From NCBI RefSeq assembly GCF_000338295.1, contig NZ_ANMO01000228.1:1-54130 (forward strand): a DNA stretch of 54,130 nt, given 5' to 3'. The translations under genes were made by a program, and so were the position numbers. Under the pieces are notes generated by a model. It did not search any database. It was not told the DNA's origin and saw only the letters and a list, made by a program, of their open reading frames with translations. Numbering within the stretch: position 1 is the stretch's first letter; each line of letters starts with the position of its first letter. Source of the stretch: Rhodopirellula europaea 6C (GTDB taxonomy: Bacteria > Planctomycetota > Planctomycetia > Pirellulales > Pirellulaceae). Shown here one piece after another: positions 7,768 through 15,957 of this stretch.

Positions 7768-10700
7768 TTGCTGGTTGCCTCCGCTTCCAACTTGAAGACC
7801 TGCTCTGAGTTCGACACCTTGCGTGTCGTGCTCAGAGCTTTTTTATGCGCCGCCTTTTGCATCAGTGTCGGATGCGGCCCGACAAACTCGACATCGAAAA
7901 CCTCGAATGTCACCGATGGCGATGGCAAGGATAGCTCCATCGAAAACGCTGAAGCTGACGCTGAAACATTCGGCCCCGATCAAATTCTGAACGTGGGGCG
8001 AACACGCGGATGGAAAGTCGCGGAACAGATCGCAGCCCAAACTCTGATTCGCTCGCCGGACGATGTGGGCATCTTGGTTGCCTCCGCTGAAGTGAAACAG
8101 CGTCTCGGTAAGAAGGACGAGATGGCGATGCTATTGGTCGATGCGACATGTGCTGACCAATTCGTGAACGAGACATTGGTTTTGCAAGCGGTCGCGGGCT
8201 TGATGGCGAACGGGCAACTCTTCGAATCCATCGAACTACTCGAAGACGTTGTCAAGAATCATCCGGACCGAAATGAAACACGGCGATGGCTGTTTGATTG
8301 CTTGGTCAATTCAGAACAAATTAGTCTGGCTACACCGCATGGCCGTCGGCTCATTCGGGATCGGCACTTTGATTCGGTCCTGTTGTTCTCAATGGGACAA
8401 AACGAGCAACGCGACCGTGAAGTGGAATCGCTGACAATTCTCAGCCGTCGCAACCCTTCTGATGCCCGGCTCACCATTGGAATGGCGAGACTCGCGCTGG
8501 ACCGGGGCGAATTTGACGAATCGGGTAAGTTGCTTCAGAAGATTTTGGAACAGCACCCCACGTTCTCGTCCGCATGGTGTTTGGAAGCCGAACGCTTGTT
8601 CTTGGCCGGCAAACACGAGATTTTGTTGGACTGGTTGCAAAACGTTCCCGCCAACGTCAAACGAGACGAATGGAAGTTTTGGGCGACCGTCGGCAACGTT
8701 GCCTTGAAGAACGACCAGCCTGCATCGGCCGCCCGTGCTTACTGGGAATCAATTCAACGCAATGATGCCGTTGGCAAAATTCATGCGAAGCTGGCGAGAT
8801 CGTTGCAGCTCATTGCGAATCAACACGAATGGGTCGACCCAGAGCTACTCGAGGATCTGACGCTGCGAGCGGAGTTGCTGGAGCAGTTGGTGCAGGTCAA
8901 AGACCGTTTCTACCGCTCAGAAATGAAGTCTCCCGAAATCGCAACTTCCATCGCTAATCTGCTAGCTCAACTCGGTCGCAACTGGGAAGCAGAAGCTTGG
9001 CTCGCGAATGCGATTCGAGAATCCAATGGCCAGGCAAAAGCGGCTGTAGAACTGCGAGCCAAGATTGTTGCTAAGCTACGTTCGGATCTTCCATGGCAAA
9101 TAGAACCCGATTCTTTCACAAAGTTGAATTCGCATGTCCTCGCAAGTCTACCAGAGCTATCGATCGAATCTTTGCTTGGCGAGATCGAACCAACCTCACC
9201 CGCACCGATTACGGTTGCCGGCGAAGAAGCAAAACAGGGGGCAAGCGAGTATCGACTGATCGACGAGAGCGAATCTTGTGGACTCGTGGCGACGTCGAAC
9301 GATCCGATCCAGTTGCCAAACGGAGTGATTCCGATCTATTCTCAGTTGGGATCCGGCGGCGCGTCCCTGGACTACGATCTGGATGGCTGGCCCGACATCT
9401 TCGTGGCTGGTTCTTCCGAGATGATAGATTCAAAAAAGCCCCGACTCAGCGAAAGCGATTTCTTTCGAAACGAAGCAGGGCAACTGCGTCGCATTCGTTT
9501 GCAATCCAACTTGCTCAACCGGGGATTTCCTCAGGGGACCGTGACTGGCGATTTGAACGCGGACGGGTTTGTCGATTTGGTTCAGTTGAACTACGGCGTG
9601 GACCAAGTGTTCCTAAACAACGGCGATGGAACCTTCTCTGAAGCCTCCTCTTGGTTTGATCAAAACGATCTGGCGTGGTCCACCAGTGGTGCGATTGCGG
9701 ATCTGAACGCGGACGGGATCTCCGACATGATCGTCCTTCGTTATTGCGAGCCTGACGCTCCCCTTCGTGAGCGATGTCGTCGGCCCGATGGTGCGATCGA
9801 CTACTGTGCCCCCACCCACTACAACGCGGACATTGATCAATTTTTTCGCGGCAGGCCAACTGGCGGACTCGAAACCGCGAACAAGCATTGGGACATCAGA
9901 CCAACCAATCCTGGTCGTGGACTGGGATTGATTGTTGGGCAATTGGATGAGACGCCATCCATCGATGTGTTTGTTGCCAACGATATGACCAGCAACCACT
10001 TTTGGTCGCGATCGATGCTTGACAATTCAAAATTCGCAGAAAGCGGGACCTTATGCGGGCTCGCTTTGGACTGGCGGTCCCGTCCCCAGGCCAGCATGGG
10101 AATTGCCGCGGCAGACTTTGATGGCGACCATGACCTGGACTTCTACGTCACCAATTTTGAAAAAGAACACAACACGCTGTACCTGCAACAAAACCCGGGG
10201 ATCTGGTCCGATCAAACTCGATCAGCCGGGCTTTACGAATCAAGCTTCGAATCGCTTGGCTTCGGAACGATCGCAATCGACCTCGACAATGACACGTCCG
10301 ACGAGGTGATGATCTGCAACGGTCACGTTCATCACGACTCGCCGTCCGGCTACGAACAGCACCCACACCTTTGGACGCAAATCAAGCGAGGTTTCCAATT
10401 TGTCCCCCGCCCCGAATTGTCCAACTACTTTCAAAAGAAACATGTTGGTCGTTCGGTTTGGAAGCTCGATATCAATCGCGATAGCAACACGGATTTGGTG
10501 ATCACTCACCAGGGCGAAAGCCCAAAGCTTTTGTGCAACCGTACCAAAGAGGCATCGGAAAACCATTCTTTGAAACTTCGATTGGTCGGAACCGAATCAG
10601 CTCGCGATGCGATTGGCTCGGTGGTCTTGGTCACCCACGGTAGCCAATCAAGTACACGTTGGCTTCTTGCCGGCGATGGCTACATGGCGTCGTGCGACAA

Positions 10701-10872
10701 AGTCCTCTCCTTCGGTCTGGGAACAATTGCCGACGACGCTCGAATCGACGTGTCCATCACATGGCCCGATGGAACCACGCAGTCGATCCAAGCTCGGCCA
10801 GATCGAGAACTGTTGGTGGTCCAGAATCAAACGACCGCGTTTGTGTTGGACGAAACTTCGAACTCAGAGTGA
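7768..10872 (+). CDS. TPR plus FG-GAP/VCBS plus ASPIC-UnbV lipoprotein (CRTAC1-like)
   Basis: This large exported protein has a lipoprotein signal with lipobox SVGC at about residues 33-36, an N-terminal half of TPR-like helical repeats, and from about residue 535 a beta-propeller made of FG-GAP/VCBS repeats with calcium-binding Asp loops (DYDLDGWPD, DLNADGFVD, DLNADGISD, DFDGDHDLD, DLDNDTSDE). The last 100 residues match the ASPIC/UnbV domain. The start is uncertain. TTG at 7768 has GGAG 9 bases upstream, but a perfect intrinsic-terminator structure covers codons 12-25, so TTG 7819 or GTG 7828, which begin right at the signal peptide, are also possible. It is probably surface-bound and involved in adhesion or polysaccharide contact. 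Confidence 0.88.
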   Translation: MLVASASNLKTCSEFDTLRVVLRAFLCAAFCISVGCGPTNSTSKTSNVTDGDGKDSSIENAEADAETFGPDQILNVGRTRGWKVAEQIAAQTLIRSPDDVGILVASAEVKQRLGKKDEMAMLLVDATCADQFVNETLVLQAVAGLMANGQLFESIELLEDVVKNHPDRNETRRWLFDCLVNSEQISLATPHGRRLIRDRHFDSVLLFSMGQNEQRDREVESLTILSRRNPSDARLTIGMARLALDRGEFDESGKLLQKILEQHPTFSSAWCLEAERLFLAGKHEILLDWLQNVPANVKRDEWKFWATVGNVALKNDQPASAARAYWESIQRNDAVGKIHAKLARSLQLIANQHEWVDPELLEDLTLRAELLEQLVQVKDRFYRSEMKSPEIATSIANLLAQLGRNWEAEAWLANAIRESNGQAKAAVELRAKIVAKLRSDLPWQIEPDSFTKLNSHVLASLPELSIESLLGEIEPTSPAPITVAGEEAKQGASEYRLIDESESCGLVATSNDPIQLPNGVIPIYSQLGSGGASLDYDLDGWPDIFVAGSSEMIDSKKPRLSESDFFRNEAGQLRRIRLQSNLLNRGFPQGTVTGDLNADGFVDLVQLNYGVDQVFLNNGDGTFSEASSWFDQNDLAWSTSGAIADLNADGISDMIVLRYCEPDAPLRERCRRPDGAIDYCAPTHYNADIDQFFRGRPTGGLETANKHWDIRPTNPGRGLGLIVGQLDETPSIDVFVANDMTSNHFWSRSMLDNSKFAESGTLCGLALDWRSRPQASMGIAAADFDGDHDLDFYVTNFEKEHNTLYLQQNPGIWSDQTRSAGLYESSFESLGFGTIAIDLDNDTSDEVMICNGHVHHDSPSGYEQHPHLWTQIKRGFQFVPRPELSNYFQKKHVGRSVWKLDINRDSNTDLVITHQGESPKLLCNRTKEASENHSLKLRLVGTESARDAIGSVVLVTHGSQSSTRWLLAGDGYMASCDKVLSFGLGTIADDARIDVSITWPDGTTQSIQARPDRELLVVQNQTTAFVLDETSNSE
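7802..7844 (+). terminator. Intrinsic terminator overlapping the start of the TPR/FG-GAP gene
   Basis: GCTCTGAG (7802-7809) pairs perfectly with CTCAGAGC (7831-7838). Inside it CGACAC (7812-7817) pairs with GTGTCG (7823-7828) around a 5-base loop. Six T residues follow at 7839-7844. This is the clearest rho-independent terminator in the window. It would end the pseudopilin/lipoprotein transcript while lying in the first codons of the next gene. Confidence 0.75.
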
Positions 10873-10873
10873 T

Positions 10874-10893
10874 TGCATCGACGGATTGATGCA
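10874..10893. terminator. Weak hairpin between convergent genes
   Basis: TGCATC pairs with GATGCA across 8 bases, directly after the FG-GAP stop codon and before the end of the oppositely oriented phosphoesterase gene. The stem is short and there is no T run. Confidence 0.25.
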
Positions 10894-10914
10894 TCTGACA
10901 TCTATGCTCGGGCA

Positions 10915-11856
10915 CTATGCATCCCATCGATAGCTGGCCTGGCGTACAAAACCTTTGATTTCGATCGTACCGTCGGGTTGAATATCCATGACTGAATAGC
11001 CATTGCTCTCGGGTCCGGATCCTTCGACCATTGCCGCCATGGTGCAATAGTGGATGCCGCCGATCTCATTCAGGTCATTTTGGTGGCTGTGACCCTGGAA
11101 AACCGCTACGACGTTCCCGGACTCCTCGAGTGCCTTTCGTACATCCACGCAGTTCTTGACGCCGTGGTTGTTGCTGACGTCAAGACGTTGGTGAGCGAAG
11201 ACGACAGTTGGCTTGCTGTTGGACTTCAGGTCACCACGCAGCCATTCCAATTCTTCTGCCGACACATTTGCATCAGTCCAATGAAAGTTCCGCCGACCGT
11301 AGGACTTTCCGTCGCCTCGAAAGCAAGCGTCCAGAACGATGAAGTGAATTCCTTCGCGATCGAATGAGTAGAAAGAACGCTCTTGCTCAACACCGCCCAG
11401 GAATTCATCTTTGGACAACGTGTCGACGCAATGGTTGCCCAAGACGTAGTGTCGATCGTCACAGATCGAAGCGAATTGTCTGTTGATGGTTTTGAGGTAT
11501 CCCTGTTCAACATCCACCGAATCCGCGGCGTCAATCAAATCACCTAGTTCGACGACGAAGTCCGGTTGATTGGCAGCGAACTGCTTGCTGGCCGTTTCCA
11601 ACTTGCCAAGCGTTTCCCGATAGTGACGTGATCCCGCAGGTGACTTGTCCGCGTAGTGCAAATCGGTGATCACCCCCACGCGAACCGCTTTGGAATTGCT
11701 TTCCGGTTCTTTGGAAAACAGCATTTTATTCGTCAACGCGGTAGCTGCTAGAACCAGCGATCCATTTCGCAGCATTGCGCGTCTTGCAAACGCGTGTCGA
11801 TTCAACCGGCAGGTCGGATCAGCAGATTCGACGAATGAATTTGATGCAGGGTTCAT
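10915..11856 (-). CDS. Exported calcineurin-like metallophosphoesterase
   Basis: The protein is 313 residues, with the dimetal phosphoesterase motifs in order: DLHY (65-68), GDLIDA (105-110), GNHC (about 143), an isolated FAHQ His, and GHSHQND (about 255). The N-terminus has RRAMLR followed by a hydrophobic stretch, which resembles a Tat signal that lacks the usual SRRxFLK spelling. An alternative start inside the first 28 residues is possible. Family members cleave phosphomonoesters, phosphodiesters or nucleotides, and the substrate here is not evident. It converges with the FG-GAP gene and has 530 gene-free bases upstream. Confidence 0.85.
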   Translation of the reverse strand: MNPASNSFVESADPTCRLNRHAFARRAMLRNGSLVLAATALTNKMLFSKEPESNSKAVRVGVITDLHYADKSPAGSRHYRETLGKLETASKQFAANQPDFVVELGDLIDAADSVDVEQGYLKTINRQFASICDDRHYVLGNHCVDTLSKDEFLGGVEQERSFYSFDREGIHFIVLDACFRGDGKSYGRRNFHWTDANVSAEELEWLRGDLKSNSKPTVVFAHQRLDVSNNHGVKNCVDVRKALEESGNVVAVFQGHSHQNDLNEIGGIHYCTMAAMVEGSGPESNGYSVMDIQPDGTIEIKGFVRQASYRWDA

Positions 11857-12387
11857 GATCAGCAGATACTAGAAGGGAATCACGGAAGGTTGGCTTTGAA
11901 CAATCTATCGATTTTGCTTTGCTGTGAAAGCGAAGACGAGGCCTCGGCGAAAAACAATTTGGTTCAACGCCATCTTCCCGAAGATAATACAAAGACCGTG
12001 CGAAGAATTGATGAAGCGGAGATTCGATCATGGTGCAGATATCCAACGCGAGCTAGAACGGCGGAAATCAGACCACCCCACGTCCTGACCGCTTGTACTG
12101 CTTGAGATAGATGTTGGGCGTCATCAAGCGATGCATCTCAATTCTGCTGAACTGCGTTGCCCGATTGGGAACCCAGGGAAGCGTTGCCATACAAAGCTCT
12201 ACGAATAGCATTCGCGATGACGGATCTCAACTCCGGTGGCTTTCGAATCAGCGACACTTTGGTCGCTCGCACAAATCATGGTAGCTAAAAGCCTAAAATG
12301 CTTCGTTCTGAACGATCCAAGGATCGCTACGTTTGAATGAGCACACTATCCGGTCCGACAAGCTGAAGACTACATCAATTGTTCTTG
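11857..12387. other. Gene-free stretch with a possible coding fragment
   Basis: I find no supportable complete gene. On the minus strand, about 12080-12240, a frame of about 45 codons reads ...LPWVPNRATQFSRIEMHR, then LMTPNIYLKQYKRSG, and ends at TGA. It has fairly protein-like composition but no recognisable start context. It could be the tail of a decayed gene or a repeated element. The rest shows nothing. Confidence 0.25.
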
Positions 12388-13989
12388 CTAATCAGAAGTG
12401 GAAGAGAACGTAGGCGGTCGTGATCGATCCAATCCCGGTGGCGGTATTGGCATCTCGATGCGTTCATCGGACACATCAAGACGGTACATCAATTGGTTGT
12501 AGTTGTACCGGGGAACGGGAACCGTCGTTCCCGAGAATGTATTGACAAACGTTCCTTCAAAGAAAATCGTTCGTCCGCCATCCCGCATCAACTCCGGATG
12601 TTGTTTGGGATTGTAAAAGTCCATGTGCTGACCTGGTCTGGCATGAGTCGCGACCTTCCGGCAATGAACCCACGGACCGTCGGGTGCATTCGCCGTCGCA
12701 AACCAGACCTCACCCAAGAAGCTATCACCGCCTTGCTCGCAGAAGAGCATCGTCCAACGCTTCAAGAAAGGATTCCAGGCGACCGACCCATTCGCCACAC
12801 GAACCGGGTTGTTTGAGGCAACGTCTCGTAATGCAAACGGTGCTTCTTCCGGTTCGAGCAATCCTTCGCGAATCAGCGTATCGATCTGCTTTTGCGAGGC
12901 CGGTTGCTGTCCTTGTTTCCAACTGAATCGAATCCGCCCACCTTCATCACGATCGATCGAACCATCGGCGGCGTAGCAAGTCAAACCTTCGTATTCGCTT
13001 GAATTTGTCACCGAGTCAAAATCAGCGTGCACACGAACAGTTGGTGGAGCGCCAATGTAAAAGTATTCCGTCCCATTGGCCTTCACTCGTATCGGATGAT
13101 CTCGAGGGTACAGGAGTGACTCAGTGGGTAGCGGCAAACGACGGTGTTCGATGAAGACCTCTCCGGCATCGTCGTAGACCATCAATCCGGTCTGAGCGAC
13201 TGAGAAATCCTTGCGAGCGGCCACGTAGCGAGCAACCAACCTCTCCCGTTGGTTGCCGTCACGCACGACCATCAAACCATCGACCCAAATCGGGTGGTTG
13301 CCATCTTGTTCCACACGAGCCATTGGGCTAACGAATCCGCCAGGCTGACGTAGGAAATAGCTGAAAGGGATGCCAATGTTCGCATTCAATTCAGACGGCA
13401 GTGGCGACGTCGCGCCCGTCATGCTGTAGTTGCCCAAGGCTAACTTCACCTGGTTCGTGTCCTGCCAGAACCAACGCATTTTGCCGTTGTAGATCACGGT
13501 CTGAACCGAGTCAGATCCCGCCACTTGCCCGTTGACCAACGGAACATCCAGGGGCGGATTTTTGCCAAGCAACATAGTATCTCTGTAGATACCGACTCCG
13601 GTTTGTCGGTACAACCGCTCCGCGACATTTGTCCGCTGGAGTTCCACGACGGATTCGCTGCCGGGTGTGGTTGTTAGTGCGACGCCGCTTGTCCCATACG
13701 GACCAACCGGACTTTCGTAGCCCCAACTGCTGACATCAAACCAAACCTGCTGGCTCATCAAACTAGGTTCACGATACGCGACATAACCGTTGCTATCGGT
13801 GAAGTATCGAGCCTGGTCCGTCGTGCGCAGTTCGACCAACGGGATGCCGCGACCGGTTTCGCGATCCACGACGCGGATGGCGAAATACTCTTCCGGTTCC
13901 GCGTGAGCGTTCTCAATCGAGAGCAGGCACAAAAGCACACACGCCCCGGTGGCCGTCATTGCGGCGAAATGGCGAGGCGACGTCAACAT
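12388..13989 (-). CDS. Large secreted protein of unknown function, possible glycoside-hydrolase-43-like propeller
   Basis: The 533-residue protein has a clear signal peptide (about residues 1-30, ending ENAHA) and then a short beta-sandwich-like start (FAIRVVDRETGRGIPLVEL) typical of carboxypeptidase-regulatory or Ig-like modules. The remainder is rich in Trp, Asp and Gly with blade-like phrases (SVAWNPFLKRWTMLFCEQ, GEVWFATANAPDGPWVHCR), which resembles five-bladed propellers of the GH43/DUF4185 type that act on sugars. I cannot place catalytic residues, so this is a fold guess only. It begins 3 bases after the stop of an ArsR-type regulator on the same strand, so the two are almost certainly cotranscribed. 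Confidence 0.7.
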   Translation of the reverse strand: MLTSPRHFAAMTATGACVLLCLLSIENAHAEPEEYFAIRVVDRETGRGIPLVELRTTDQARYFTDSNGYVAYREPSLMSQQVWFDVSSWGYESPVGPYGTSGVALTTTPGSESVVELQRTNVAERLYRQTGVGIYRDTMLLGKNPPLDVPLVNGQVAGSDSVQTVIYNGKMRWFWQDTNQVKLALGNYSMTGATSPLPSELNANIGIPFSYFLRQPGGFVSPMARVEQDGNHPIWVDGLMVVRDGNQRERLVARYVAARKDFSVAQTGLMVYDDAGEVFIEHRRLPLPTESLLYPRDHPIRVKANGTEYFYIGAPPTVRVHADFDSVTNSSEYEGLTCYAADGSIDRDEGGRIRFSWKQGQQPASQKQIDTLIREGLLEPEEAPFALRDVASNNPVRVANGSVAWNPFLKRWTMLFCEQGGDSFLGEVWFATANAPDGPWVHCRKVATHARPGQHMDFYNPKQHPELMRDGGRTIFFEGTFVNTFSGTTVPVPRYNYNQLMYRLDVSDERIEMPIPPPGLDRSRPPTFSSTSD

Positions 13990-13992
13990 CGA

Positions 13993-14319
13993 CTAAAGCT
14001 CGGTGACGAATGATTTGAGCTTCTGCAGACGGTCTTCGTTGATGCAGTAACACACCTTCGGGCCATCCACCTCGCCCTGGATCAATCCAGACTCTTTCAG
14101 AATCTTCAAATGCTGAGAAACGGTGGACTGTGCTAGTGGCAACTGATTCACAATCTCGCCGCACATACACGCTTCTCGACCGATCAGAAACCGAACGATC
14201 TGCACGCGAGCCGGATGAGCGATCGCCCACGCGAGCTTGGCGAAATCCTCCGCCGTGGGATCGCTTTTCAGCTTCACCGGAGTTGAATCGCAGGATTTCT
14301 TCTTCGTTGTCTTTGCCAA
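13993..14319 (-). CDS. ArsR/SmtB-family transcriptional regulator
   Basis: The protein is 108 residues with the winged helix-turn-helix of the ArsR group: AIAHPARVQIVRFL, then the ACMCGEIVN helix, then the recognition helix AQSTVSQHLKILKESGLI, and the wing GEVDGPKVCYCINED. Four Cys residues in two places (CMC and CYC) could bind a thiophilic metal, as in ArsR proteins, but the CxC at the start of the DNA-binding domain also occurs in non-metal members. It precedes the large secreted protein by 3 bases, an unusual partner for an ArsR protein. No metal-export gene is nearby. Confidence 0.88.
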   Translation of the reverse strand: MAKTTKKKSCDSTPVKLKSDPTAEDFAKLAWAIAHPARVQIVRFLIGREACMCGEIVNQLPLAQSTVSQHLKILKESGLIQGEVDGPKVCYCINEDRLQKLKSFVTEL

Positions 14320-14461
14320 ACCGTTGCCTCACTTTCCTTTATCGTTGATCTGCGATCGATGCTAGCTGGGTCAGCCGCAGTGGTCAACGGTTTGGCGGGC
14401 ACAAATCGCGTTCAAACCAAGCTTTCGCGAAAATCTCAACGGGCTTGGTGAAGACACTCGA

Positions 14462-15736
14462 CTACGGCAAATATGGCCAGTAGGTGAGCTTTCCATTGTG
14501 ATGAGCGACGAATCGAACGTCGCCATCTTGCGAAACAACCACGGCAATCGACTGGTTCAGCCCGTTGACCAAACGGTAGGCCGAGCGATGTCGCGTGCCG
14601 GCCGAATCGGCTCGTTCAGCAACGGTCTGGTGCCCCTCGATGTCGGTCGCTCGATGGATCGTTTGGACGGGCGTGTCACCAAGGATCTCTCCGCCGAATC
14701 CGATCAATCGAAAGCTATGGTCGAGAATCAATGCTCCATCAACCGTCATCATGTCCGCCAGAAAGTGGCTGAAATCGATCAACTGATCGTCAAAACGTCG
14801 CAGCTCCGCGTCACGGAATTGCTGGTAGTCGCTCCAAGTCAAAATGGCCAGCTGCCGCGTTTTCGCGACCTCCAAAGCTCTTGCCATCAATCGCACCATC
14901 ATGCCGTGGTAGAGCAGCGTCGAATCATCGGACTGAAACTGAACGCGAAAACGCAACCATTGTTCGCACGTTCCATCTTCGTGCGCCCCGTTTGGCAGCA
15001 CGACCATCAGTCCGCCGTGCCGTCGATTGCGGACCAATCGAAGCACCCGCCGAACAACACTTTGAGCCAAATCTCGTACAAACGATTCGCAAACCTTGGT
15101 GGTGACAGAGTTGCTGACATGGTCCTCCGGAAGCCGACTGAGCATTGCCTCCCGTACGCTTGAGAATCGGCCCGAGATCCATGTCGATCGAAACGGATCA
15201 AATCCATCGATCAACAACTGGCCTTGGTTGGTCTCGAGAACTCGCATGTACCCCGAGGATGCAACCAAGTGCCCAGGCCGGATCGCTTGGACAACCAAAT
15301 TGGGAGGCAGCGAAACACCGTCGAAACGACTGCCTTCAACTCGGTTGACCCATTCGGTTCCGGTCACCACCAAGCCCCAAATCACCAACGCGCCCGACTC
15401 ATCTGTCGTGACGGCGAGCGCGGCACGATAGAAGTCCGCAGCAGCATACAGCTTTCTTAAATTGTGCGGGCTTAGAATTGCTGGTTCCGCAAATGACAAC
15501 ACATGAGGCTGAGGTTCCTGGATCGCCATGCCTCGCAATTGAGTGGGACTCGCGTAAATCACGCGACAACGAACCGGCGTGTCTTCCTCCCGCAGCAAGC
15601 TTGCTTGATAGCAAACGTCCAACAAAGAAACCATGGACGCCGTCGACGGTAGCAACTCCAACGGGAACCCACGCGATTCCCACTGTTTCGCTAGCACCGC
15701 CGCCATTTCGGCGGGGTAAGAAGAGAACTGATCCAT
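14462..15736 (-). CDS. Diadenylate cyclase-like (DisA_N) protein with an N-terminal sensor region
   Basis: In the 424-residue form starting at ATG 15736, the C-terminal third has the two signatures of the DAC domain that makes cyclic di-AMP from two ATP: DGA at about 333-335 (TVDGALILD) and RHR at about 382-384 (AGTRHRSA), followed by the usual strand AVVVSQDGDV. The first 280 residues look like the DACNV-type sensor region described for stand-alone bacterial cyclases. A TTG at 15847 would add 37 residues but has no ribosome site. No membrane segment is seen, so it should be cytosolic. Neighbouring genes give no clue to its signal. DAC assignment is based on the motifs and their spacing. Confidence 0.75.
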   Translation of the reverse strand: MDQFSSYPAEMAAVLAKQWESRGFPLELLPSTASMVSLLDVCYQASLLREEDTPVRCRVIYASPTQLRGMAIQEPQPHVLSFAEPAILSPHNLRKLYAAADFYRAALAVTTDESGALVIWGLVVTGTEWVNRVEGSRFDGVSLPPNLVVQAIRPGHLVASSGYMRVLETNQGQLLIDGFDPFRSTWISGRFSSVREAMLSRLPEDHVSNSVTTKVCESFVRDLAQSVVRRVLRLVRNRRHGGLMVVLPNGAHEDGTCEQWLRFRVQFQSDDSTLLYHGMMVRLMARALEVAKTRQLAILTWSDYQQFRDAELRRFDDQLIDFSHFLADMMTVDGALILDHSFRLIGFGGEILGDTPVQTIHRATDIEGHQTVAERADSAGTRHRSAYRLVNGLNQSIAVVVSQDGDVRFVAHHNGKLTYWPYLP

Positions 15737-15920
15737 GCTTTTCGCGGTCCCCGACAAGACATTTTCAACTGAATGGCATCCATGCTGCTGCGTGCCTTCG
15801 TTGACAATGTCTAGATCGACCGAGCTTCCACCGTCAACACGCAGCAAAAGACTGTATCAATCGGTATGGAAAAGTCGTGCCAGTCACAGCAGGCAGCTTC
15901 GTTCGAGGGGGCACAAACGC

Positions 15921-15944
15921 AGCGATTTGTCACAAGCAATCGCT
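15921..15944 (-). terminator. Hairpin just after the last gene of the ribose/DUF1593 operon
   Basis: AGCGATT pairs perfectly with AATCGCT across 10 bases. In the transcribed minus-strand direction it begins 13 bases after the DUF1593 stop and is followed by GCGTTTGTG, a weak T tract. It fits an operon-end terminator. Confidence 0.4.
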
Positions 15945-15957
15945 GGGGCGTCGACTT

